A stretch of 9,143 nt of DNA, from the NCBI GenBank assembly GCA_029934215.1, contig JAOZMR010000101.1, positions 1-9,143 of the forward strand, in the 5' to 3' direction. Source of the DNA: Pontiellaceae bacterium (GTDB lineage: Bacteria; Verrucomicrobiota; Kiritimatiellia; Kiritimatiellales; Tichowtungiaceae). This document shows, piece after piece, positions 1 to 5,024 of this stretch (the stretch's first letter is position 1; each line of letters opens with the position of its first letter). The translations under genes and the position numbers were made by a program. The notes under the pieces are model-generated. The model saw only the letters and a list, made by a program, of their open reading frames with translations, ran no database searches and had not been told where the DNA came from.

Positions 1-33
1 ATAGAGAGGAACTTCGGAGAGGGAGTTCTGACC

Positions 34-53
34 ACTTATCTGCACTAATCTGC
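34..53 (+). repeat. Two-unit 10-base tandem repeat
   Basis: ACTTATCTGC is followed directly by ACTAATCTGC, with one mismatch. The 10-base period and the CAC..AAT flavour resemble the inverted repeat at 214-288, so it may be a decayed relative of that element. It is too short to be sure. Confidence 0.4.
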
Positions 54-100
54 CGACGACGCAATGAGCTGCCGGATTTGTATTGTTTTTGTTGTATAAG

Positions 101-121
101 CATCTGGGTAATCCCCAGATG
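101..121. repeat. Palindrome with GGGTAATCCCC core (stem-variable family 2, copy A)
   Basis: CATCTGGG pairs perfectly with CCCAGATG around a TAATC loop, an 8-bp stem. The core resembles GGGTATCCCC found in the palindromes at 3866-3883 and 3930-3952 read on the minus strand, but the outer stem is different. No T-tract follows, so it is not an obvious intrinsic terminator. Confidence 0.6.
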
Positions 122-169
122 GAGAAATAACGGAATAGAGTTTTTCGTCAAGCTCAGTTCACCCAAGGA

Positions 170-189
170 ACGAGGCTGGAAGCGCTCGT
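170..189. repeat. Palindrome with GCTGGAAGCG core (stem-variable family 1, copy 1)
   Basis: ACGAG (170-174) and CTCGT (185-189) are exact reverse complements around the 10-base core GCTGGAAGCG, in which GC/GC can pair further. Nearly the same core occurs at 3958-3977 on the opposite strand inside a different stem, and related cores occur at 2190-2211 and 2224-2245. Confidence 0.55.
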
Positions 190-213
190 CTACGTTTTAT
201 GAAAAGGGGAGAG

Positions 214-288
214 GAACCACGAATGAACACCAATCAACACGAATCTTTTCCCCTCCCATTCGTGTGCATTCGTGTCCATTCGTGGTTC
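214..288. repeat. Large imperfect inverted repeat, 31-base arms, 10-base internal period
   Basis: The left arm (214-244, beginning GAACCACGAATG) and the reverse complement of the right arm (258-288) agree at 27 of 31 positions, around a 13-base pyrimidine-rich loop (CTTTTCCCCTCCC). Each arm consists of roughly 10-base units of the type CGAATGAACAC. I recall such CACGAATGAACAC repeats from intergenic DNA of PVC and some other bacteria. They are often mis-annotated as small proteins. As RNA this would form a long hairpin. Its function is unknown. Confidence 0.75.
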
Positions 289-345
289 AATCTTCCTCTT
301 TACTTCCTCTAGCGATAGCGGTTGTTGAAAACTGATCCAGCTCGT

Positions 346-360
346 TTCCAACCCTTGGAA
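346..360. repeat. Small hairpin with TTCCAA / TTGGAA arms
   Basis: Six-base perfect arms flank a CCC loop. It lies directly before the AATCGGCAAT tandem repeat. It could be a dispersed palindrome or chance. Confidence 0.35.
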
Positions 361-371
361 CCCTTTTTCAC

Positions 372-450
372 AATCGCCAATCGGAAATGCCTCAAAATCG
401 CCAATCGGCAATCAAAAATCGGCAATGCCTCAAAATCGGCAATGCCCCAA
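372..450 (+). repeat. Four-unit degenerate tandem repeat (AATCGGCAATGCCTCAA type)
   Basis: The units are 372-395, 396-415, 416-433 and 434-450. Each begins (A)AATCG(G/C)CAAT and ends in CAA, and units 1, 3 and 4 share a GCC(T/C)CAA tail. Unit lengths vary from 17 to 24 bases, so reading frame is not kept and coding is unlikely. I recall repeats of the type AAATCGGCAAT from intergenic DNA of related genomes. Confidence 0.7.
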
Positions 451-483
451 AGGTTGATAATGGAAAATATCTTCTCTTCTCGT

Positions 484-512
484 TTGACAGGGTGCCCAGA
501 TGTATGGATGAT
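484..512 (+). promoter_or_regulatory. Candidate sigma-70-type promoter for the secretin pair
   Basis: A perfect TTGACA (484-489) is followed after 17 bases by GATGAT (507-512), which matches TATAAT at four of six positions. Transcription would start near 519 and leave a leader of about 90 bases before the first secretin. This rests on consensus matching only. Confidence 0.33.
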
Positions 513-597
513 GCTCCTTCTTTTACATCAGGCTTGGTTCCGAGAGGCGAAAGGTTTTGCTTTTTGGATTAGCCGTTTTTGTTCATGCATACATAAC

Positions 598-603
598 AGG
601 AGG
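598..603 (+). promoter_or_regulatory. Strong Shine-Dalgarno of first secretin
   Basis: AGGAGG ends 8 bases before the ATG at 612. This is the only full anti-16S match in front of any of the four genes and it fixes the start. The second secretin and the coiled-coil gene have only a weak AGAGAAAAA-type leader, so the first cistron may be translated more strongly. Confidence 0.8.
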
Positions 604-611
604 AGTCTAGA

Positions 612-2174
612 ATGCGTAAGGTAGCCATTGGTAGTATTACGATGCTTTGTTTAACCCTACAACATGGGTTTGCTGAAGCGATCATCACCGCGCAGGATTG
701 CGCAATTGACAGCGACGTCGTTTTGGAAAGCGTTGTGAGGGAAATCAAATCCGCGCCGCGTGATGCTGTAAATGCCGTTGGCGATGGTGTCAACTTTGTC
801 GCAGATGAGTTCGCGACGCTGGTGAACGGCGTGAAGGCAATCGCTAAGAGTAACCCTATCGACAAGGTCGAAAAAGAGGGTCTGCTTGAGGTTGCAAATG
901 CGTGGGATTCCGCAAATGATATCGTCTTCCGCTCCTATAAGGTCACCGATGAGGTGGGTAAGGAGCTGATGCAGGGGGCAGCATCCGATGGAACCACGAT
1001 TGATGTGAGCGCCTTCTTCACGGGGATCCCTTTCCCAAAAAAGACCTCGGTCTATTTCCGTCCAGATTTCAATCGTCTCTTTGTCCGCAATACACTAGAA
1101 AATATTCTCTCCGTCGAAGACATTCTCGCCGAACAGCACAGTGCAGTGCGCGAGCTTATGGGTAAACAGGTTTCTATCGAAACCAAATTCGTAGAAGTCA
1201 ACCAAAGTACCCTTAATGAACTTGGGTTTAATTGGAAGTTTGATGGAAAAGGTAGATGGAATGCAAACGGAACACCAAACGGCAATGTTGATGGAAATGT
1301 TTTCGAAAATCTAATCCTTCCTGCTGGAACGGACTTGTTTGTTGATGGTCTCCGAACTGCTGGAAGAGTTGCGGCATTAAACGCAGTCATTCCTGGATTG
1401 AACGTTGCAAAACAAGCCGCATTCGGTGCGGCGACCGCCGACTCTGATACCTTCGCCATTCGAAAAACAGAAGGGTCTTTAAGATGGACTATGCTCATTA
1501 ACGCAATGGAGCAGTCGGATGATACGGACGTGCTCTCCGCCCCGAGCATCACGACTCGCGACAGAAACACGGCAACTATTAAAGTGGGCGAAAGCCGCAC
1601 GGTTTCCACAGGCTTCGATGTCAACAGCGCAGAAACATCCCTCTATGTGGAACACGATCTCGAACCCGATTTCCTCGTCGGTGTCTCGCTTGAAGTTACC
1701 CCAGAGATTCGCTCCGACGATCTGATCGATCTCGAACTTAAACCTAAGGTTCTCGATCTTATTGGGTATGATACATATCAGGCTCATCCAAGTGCCGATA
1801 TGTTTTTCGATGGGAATGTTAATAACGGCACCGGGTTTATGGCTCTTTGGGCAAATCCTTTATCTGCTTTAGATCCTGACGGGGCTCGGGACATCCCCGC
1901 CACCACAGCAAACCTCCCCTACTACCGCCTGCGCGAAATGGAAACGCAGGTCACTGTTGCGGACGGAAGCACGGTTGGCATGGGTGGACTGATCTATGAC
2001 AAGCTCGAAACCTTTAAGGACAAAGTTCCCGTGCTGGGTTCTATTCCGCTGATTGGTCGCCTCTTCCGTTCGGAAGGCGAAAAGAGCGTGAAACGCAACT
2101 TGCTGATTTTTGTGACCGCCACGCAGGTGGATGTGAATGGACGCAACGCCTCAGATCTGGCACTTAAACGATAA
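612..2174 (+). CDS. Short secretin-domain outer membrane protein (first of tandem pair)
   Basis: The product (520 residues) probably forms, alone or with its neighbour, an outer-membrane ring channel of the type II/III secretion and type IV pilus secretin superfamily. Residues 1-23 look like a Sec signal peptide (basic start, hydrophobic core, FAEA end). Residues 33-104 are predicted helical, without the TPR seen in the neighbour. Residues 106-170 form an N-domain-like segment (RSYKV...LFVRNT.ENILSVEDIL). The secretin core runs from about 186 to 511: IETKFVEVN..TLNELGFNW, then DVLSAPSITT and ATIKVG (306-326), then VTVADGST..MGGLI and VPVLGSIPLIGRLF..EGE..KRNLLIFVTA (447-503). There is no C-terminal S-domain, so no obvious pilotin site. 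It is much shorter than the PVC Amuc_1098-type pilus secretins it resembles. The start is fixed by the AGGAGG and signal peptide. The secretin call is firm; the substrate is unknown. Confidence 0.9.
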   Translation: MRKVAIGSITMLCLTLQHGFAEAIITAQDCAIDSDVVLESVVREIKSAPRDAVNAVGDGVNFVADEFATLVNGVKAIAKSNPIDKVEKEGLLEVANAWDSANDIVFRSYKVTDEVGKELMQGAASDGTTIDVSAFFTGIPFPKKTSVYFRPDFNRLFVRNTLENILSVEDILAEQHSAVRELMGKQVSIETKFVEVNQSTLNELGFNWKFDGKGRWNANGTPNGNVDGNVFENLILPAGTDLFVDGLRTAGRVAALNAVIPGLNVAKQAAFGAATADSDTFAIRKTEGSLRWTMLINAMEQSDDTDVLSAPSITTRDRNTATIKVGESRTVSTGFDVNSAETSLYVEHDLEPDFLVGVSLEVTPEIRSDDLIDLELKPKVLDLIGYDTYQAHPSADMFFDGNVNNGTGFMALWANPLSALDPDGARDIPATTANLPYYRLREMETQVTVADGSTVGMGGLIYDKLETFKDKVPVLGSIPLIGRLFRSEGEKSVKRNLLIFVTATQVDVNGRNASDLALKR

Positions 2175-2189
2175 CTTTAACCCCCTAGA

Positions 2190-2250
2190 GAGCAGGCTGG
2201 AAAGTCTGCTCCACAACTGGAGCGAGCAGGCAGGAAAGCCTGCTCCATAA
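2190..2250 (+). repeat. Two direct copies of a GAGCAG/CTGCTC hairpin repeat between the secretins
   Basis: Bases 2190-2211 and 2224-2245 each fold with perfect 6-bp GAGCAG/CTGCTC outer arms around the cores GCTGGAAAGT and GCAGGAAAGC. In the second copy the stem extends to 8 bp. The 26-base stretches 2191-2216 and 2225-2250 differ at three positions. They occupy most of the 91-base spacer. No T-tract follows, so termination is unlikely. A REP-like role in mRNA processing or stability between cistrons is possible. The cores relate them to the palindromes at 170-189 and 3958-3977. Confidence 0.7.
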
Positions 2251-2265
2251 AAAGAGAAAAATAGT

Positions 2266-3837
2266 ATGAAAAAAATAAATTACATTTTAATTGTTGCCCT
2301 GCTTGCAGGTGCATCGTTTGCGAAAGAAAACACGACGAGCGTTGAGAATATTTTAAAGGATCTTGGGAGCCAAGATGGCGAAGCAGAAGAGATTGCTTTG
2401 GATGCTGGCGTTGAGCCCGCTTCGTCTCCCGCTCCTGTGGATGTGGAAGAGCTTGTTGCAGATAGCCGCGACTATTATGTGGGCGGAGAGTTTGCCCGTG
2501 CGCAGGTTGGTTTCGAAAAAGCGGTTCAGCTCGATCCCGAGTGTTTGATTGCTCGGATGTACCTTCGCAAAATCATTGAGCGTGACCATCGGTTGGTAGA
2601 AATCAGCGGGATGAAAGCGGTTTCCGAGGGTTGGAACACAGATCTCACTCTTCGTTCCTATGCTCTTTCTGCGGATGCAGTGGAAAAGATGGGGCTGTTC
2701 GATGCTGTGGCTTCCGTGGATGTGGAAGCAAAGTTCCCCGAGGTTGCATTCAAAAAAGGTGCTAGCGCGGTGTATCAGCCATCCATGGAAAAGCTTTTTA
2801 TTCGCAACACCCGCGAAAATCTATTGATCATCGAAGAGATTCTCGAAGCAATGGATGTGGCGAAACTCTCTGCCGATGTGGAGCAGGTCGAAATCGAAGC
2901 CAAGTTTGTTGAGGTCTCAGAAGGGACTCTCGAAGAACTCGGGTTTGAATGGAGTACAGGTGCAGGCGGTATTGATACAGGACTTCAAGGTAACGATATC
3001 ACAATCCCAGGACAACAAGGACTCTTTAACAATAGTTTGCGCGGTGGTGCTGGAGTAGGTATGCCTTTTGGCGATCCCGTTCTTAACGCTAGTATCAAGC
3101 AAAATAGTGATTCTTCAGATTGGGCTGCATCTAGGTTTGAGGATACCTTTAGTGTCGCTCCGGAAACGATGAGGTTCGTCCGTGGAGGGAATGCTGTTCC
3201 TTTCGAAACAGTCATCAGCGCCCTTGATCAAAGCTCTGGAGCGGATGTATTGTCCGCCCCTCGCATTGTGGTGAAAAGCGGCGAAGATGCAACGATTCGT
3301 GTTGGCCAGCTCCACACCTACCCTGCGGTGTATTCCGTCGGTGGAACAGACGGAAATATTATTCATGTGAAGTACGAAGATTGGGAAGAGCGTCTCCTTG
3401 GTGTTGAACTTGCGGTGACTCCACAGGTGGACGGCGACCAAATTGAATTGGGACTCAGCCCAAAATTCCGCGAGTTGCAAGGCTGGCAGAACTATGGTGT
3501 TGCAGACGCGAACTCTGCGTATACCTACCGTCAATCGAACATGGGCTTCATGTTCGAGCATGCCGCCATCAACGCGCGTCTTCCGATCTTCCGAGTGCGC
3601 GAGATTGAAACGGAAGTGACGATTGCTGACGGCTCGACGATGGTGATGGGTGGCTTGATCAACGAGAAGGTGGAAGCCTTTGAGGACAAGGTTCCACTCC
3701 TTGGAAGTTTGCCCTTGGTGGGTCGCCTCTTCCGCAACGAAGGTGAACGCGCGATTAAGCGCAATCTGATGATGTTTGTTACGGCAAAAATCGTGGAACC
3801 GACTGGGCGGATCAATACCTCCCGTTCCTTCGAGTAG
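2266..3837 (+). CDS. Short TPR-secretin outer membrane protein (second of tandem pair)
   Basis: The product (523 residues) is a paralog of the preceding secretin. Residues 1-19 form a clean Sec signal peptide (MKKINYILIVALLAGASFA). An acidic linker follows (about 20-62), then one TPR-like unit at about 65-105 (YYVGGEFARAQVGFEKAVQLDP). An N-domain segment spans about 128-200 (LRSYAL...LFIRNTRENLLIIEEIL). The secretin core covers about 206-516: VEIEAKFVEVSEGTLEELGFEW, then DVLSAPRIVV and ATIRVG (327-347), then VTIADGST..MGGLI and VPLLGSLPLVGRLF..EGE..KRNLMMFVTA (451-507). The last 73 conserved residues match the first secretin at about two thirds of positions. The segment at about 228-300 is unalike in the two proteins and probably lies in the gate region. 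The TPR-plus-secretin order fits the PVC Amuc_1098-type pilus secretins, but the N-terminal part is much reduced. The ribosome site is weak. No pilus partner genes are in view. Confidence 0.9.
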   Translation: MKKINYILIVALLAGASFAKENTTSVENILKDLGSQDGEAEEIALDAGVEPASSPAPVDVEELVADSRDYYVGGEFARAQVGFEKAVQLDPECLIARMYLRKIIERDHRLVEISGMKAVSEGWNTDLTLRSYALSADAVEKMGLFDAVASVDVEAKFPEVAFKKGASAVYQPSMEKLFIRNTRENLLIIEEILEAMDVAKLSADVEQVEIEAKFVEVSEGTLEELGFEWSTGAGGIDTGLQGNDITIPGQQGLFNNSLRGGAGVGMPFGDPVLNASIKQNSDSSDWAASRFEDTFSVAPETMRFVRGGNAVPFETVISALDQSSGADVLSAPRIVVKSGEDATIRVGQLHTYPAVYSVGGTDGNIIHVKYEDWEERLLGVELAVTPQVDGDQIELGLSPKFRELQGWQNYGVADANSAYTYRQSNMGFMFEHAAINARLPIFRVREIETEVTIADGSTMVMGGLINEKVEAFEDKVPLLGSLPLVGRLFRNEGERAIKRNLMMFVTAKIVEPTGRINTSRSFE

Positions 3838-3861
3838 TTTTCGGGGAACCCCAAAAAACTA
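3835..3861 (+). terminator. Hairpin over the stop codon of the second secretin
   Basis: TAGTTTT (3835-3841, including the stop TAG) pairs with AAAACTA (3855-3861), and inside it GGGG pairs with CCCC around AA. The only interruption is a C opposite AA. It ends in A residues rather than a U-tract on this strand, so it may protect the mRNA 3' end or be copy D of the palindrome family seen at 101-121 rather than a true terminator. Confidence 0.45.
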
Positions 3862-3865
3862 GATG

Positions 3866-3883
3866 TTGCGGGGATACCCGCAA
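3866..3883. repeat. Palindrome with GGGTATCCCC core on minus strand (family 2, copy B)
   Basis: TTGCGGG and CCCGCAA form a perfect 7-bp stem closed by a GATA loop. On the minus strand it reads TTGC-GGGTATCCCC-GCAA, sharing its core with 3930-3952 but not its outer stem. Confidence 0.6.
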
Positions 3884-3899
3884 TGGATAAAGATGAGAG

Positions 3900-3934
3900 A
3901 GGGAGGGGCTAACGAGTTTGGCTTCTCCCTTTTT
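3900..3934 (+). terminator. Intrinsic terminator after the secretin pair
   Basis: AGGGAG (3900-3905) pairs with CTCCCT (3925-3930). The stem continues inward through two G-T pairs, G-C, C-G, T-G and two A-T pairs to a CGAGT loop (3913-3917), about 13 pairs in all. It runs directly into TTTTT (3930-3934). The shape suits Rho-independent termination on the + strand, implying that the coiled-coil gene downstream needs its own promoter. Confidence 0.72.
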
Positions 3935-3952
3935 CGGGGATACCCGAGAAAA
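3930..3952. repeat. Palindrome with GGGTATCCCC core on minus strand (family 2, copy C)
   Basis: TCGGG (3934-3938) and CCCGA (3943-3947) pair around a GATA loop. TTTT (3930-3933) and AAAA (3949-3952) extend the stem past a single bulged G. It shares its T-tract with the terminator just upstream, so the two structures would compete. Confidence 0.5.
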
Positions 3953-3957
3953 AGTAG

Positions 3958-3977
3958 GACAGCGCTTCCAGTCTGTC
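3958..3977. repeat. Palindrome with ACTGGAAGCG core on minus strand (family 1, copy 4)
   Basis: GACAG (3958-3962) and CTGTC (3973-3977) are exact reverse complements. Read on the minus strand the core is ACTGGAAGCG, one base different from the core at 170-189, while all five stem pairs belong to an unrelated stem sequence. Confidence 0.55.
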
Positions 3978-4020
3978 AGCCGTCGCTAAGAGAGTTTCAG
4001 TAGATTGTAGAGAAAAAGAT

Positions 4021-4962
4021 ATGTCTTTTAGAAAAGAAGAGATTTTGGAGGGAATAAAAACCCTTATACTGCCAGAGCTTTCGAAGCTGCAATCTAGCGT
4101 CGACCAGCTTGCTGTTCGTTTAACGAGTGTTGAATCTCGTTTAGATCAAATGGACAAGCGGTTCGACCAAGTCGATAAGCGGTTCGATCAAATCGACGAA
4201 CGCTTCAGCCAAGTCGATAAGCGCTTCGATCAAGTCGACAAGCGAGCTGATGATTTTCGCACGGACATGATGGAACGGTTTAGTCAAGTCGACAAGCGAA
4301 CTGATGATCTTCGCACTGACATGATGGATCGCTTCAGCCAAGTTGATAAGCGAACTGACGACCTTCGCATTGACATGATGGATCGCTTCAGCCACGTCGA
4401 CAAGCGAACTGACGATCTTCGCACTGACATGATGGATCGCTTCAGCCAAGTTGGTAGTCGCTTCGATCAAATCGACGAACGCTTCAGTCAAGTTGATAAA
4501 CGCTTCGATCAAGTTGGTAATCGCTTCGATCAAGTCGACAAGCGAACTGACGATCTTCGTACTGACATGATGGATCGCTTCAGCCAAGTTGGTAATCGCT
4601 TCGATCAAGTCGATGATCGCTTCAGCCAAGTCTACAACCGAACTGACGCTCTTCGTACTGACATGATGGATCGCTTCAGCCAAGTCAACAACCAGTTCAC
4701 ACTCTTCAACAAGAGAACCGATGGTGTTATGGATGAAATGAGAAGTCGCTTCACCCATGTAGATCAAACCATACAATTTCTGGGTGTTGCCGTTACTGAG
4801 GTTCGTCAATACGTTTGGTCAAGCGGGGTTTACGACCGGAATGATTCCATGAGTCAATCGATGTTTGTGAATGAAGACATTGAAGAGTATAAAACAAAAC
4901 CCGCGATTGCAGAACGAAAAACGAACCCATCAGATGAAAACGAAGCTGGATCTGAAAATTAA
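4021..4962 (+). CDS. Long coiled-coil protein built of 7- and 11-residue repeats
   Basis: I do not recognise a named family. The 313-residue product has a short helical head (1-39), an uninterrupted repeat rod (40-249) and a polar acidic tail (about 265-313). The rod divides exactly into 19 heptads of the type RFDQVDK / RFSQVDK and 7 hendecads of the type RTDDLRTDMMD, often alternating as an 18-residue unit. F, V, L and M fall at core spacing, so a parallel coiled-coil oligomer is likely. There is no signal peptide or membrane helix, which suggests a cytoplasmic protein. The leader has only a weak AGAGA 7-8 bases before the ATG. An intrinsic terminator separates it from the secretins, and the giant exported protein begins 62 bases later, so those two may be co-transcribed. 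It could be a scaffold or an adaptor, or part of an unrelated unit. Confidence 0.85.
   Translation: MSFRKEEILEGIKTLILPELSKLQSSVDQLAVRLTSVESRLDQMDKRFDQVDKRFDQIDERFSQVDKRFDQVDKRADDFRTDMMERFSQVDKRTDDLRTDMMDRFSQVDKRTDDLRIDMMDRFSHVDKRTDDLRTDMMDRFSQVGSRFDQIDERFSQVDKRFDQVGNRFDQVDKRTDDLRTDMMDRFSQVGNRFDQVDDRFSQVYNRTDALRTDMMDRFSQVNNQFTLFNKRTDGVMDEMRSRFTHVDQTIQFLGVAVTEVRQYVWSSGVYDRNDSMSQSMFVNEDIEEYKTKPAIAERKTNPSDENEAGSEN
4138..4767 (+). repeat. In-frame minisatellite (21- and 33-base units) within the coiled-coil gene
   Basis: The DNA of the rod is a mosaic of 21-base units (CGCTTCGATCAAGTCGATAAG type) and 33-base units, several joined as near-identical 54-base units around 4330-4490 and 4540-4680. Every unit is a multiple of three, so gain or loss by slippage or recombination keeps the frame and changes only rod length. 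The repeat also leaves a long stop-free frame on the minus strand, which I regard as a by-product. Confidence 0.9.
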
Positions 4963-4987
4963 ACACGAAGGCTCAAAGAATACAAAT
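4963..4987 (+). repeat. Possible dispersed repeat remnant (ACACGAAGGCTCAAAG type)
   Basis: Just after the stop of the coiled-coil gene lies a CACGAAGG..CAAAG..TACAAAT string with a loose 10-base rhythm. It resembles from memory the CACGAAGGCACAAAGAACAC repeats seen between genes in such genomes. Single copy here, so uncertain. Confidence 0.3.
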
Positions 4988-5024
4988 TTTTAAGAAAACG
5001 AACGAACCACACCGAAGGTATATT

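Larger units (their letters stand above)
1..611. other. Repeat-rich intergenic region without a convincing gene
   Basis: Reading frames here translate mostly through repeats and give low-complexity products with no recognisable domain, so I call no gene. One + frame is open from the window edge to 335, but it runs through a palindrome and an inverted repeat and resembles no family I know. The region holds a 10-base tandem pair, two stem-variable palindromes, a 31-base-arm inverted repeat, a small hairpin and a four-unit tandem repeat, then a possible promoter and a strong Shine-Dalgarno before the first secretin. The last codons of an upstream gene could lie at the extreme left, but nothing shows this. 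Confidence 0.6.

Noticed and set aside
3..335. Open + frame from the window edge to 335 that could be the end of an upstream gene
   Set aside because: It passes through a palindrome and the 31-base-arm inverted repeat, its product has no domain pattern, and its ATG at 78 has no ribosome site. Open by chance through repeats.
190..411. Minus-strand 73-residue frame
   Set aside because: It consists of translations of the inverted repeat and the tandem repeat. Such frames are typical false genes in this kind of repeat.
372..450. Possible CRISPR-like array
   Set aside because: Units are 17-24 bases, degenerate and directly abutting with no spacers, and no cas gene is nearby.
1052..1624. 190-residue minus-strand frame inside the first secretin
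   Set aside because: It lies wholly opposite a clearly conserved secretin domain and shows no domain pattern of its own.
4141..4809. 222-residue minus-strand frame opposite the coiled-coil gene
   Set aside because: The minus frame stays stop-free only because the sense repeat units contain no codon that reads as a stop on the other strand. The sense frame has exact heptad and hendecad structure and the antisense product (LAEAIHHVS repeats) has no independent support.
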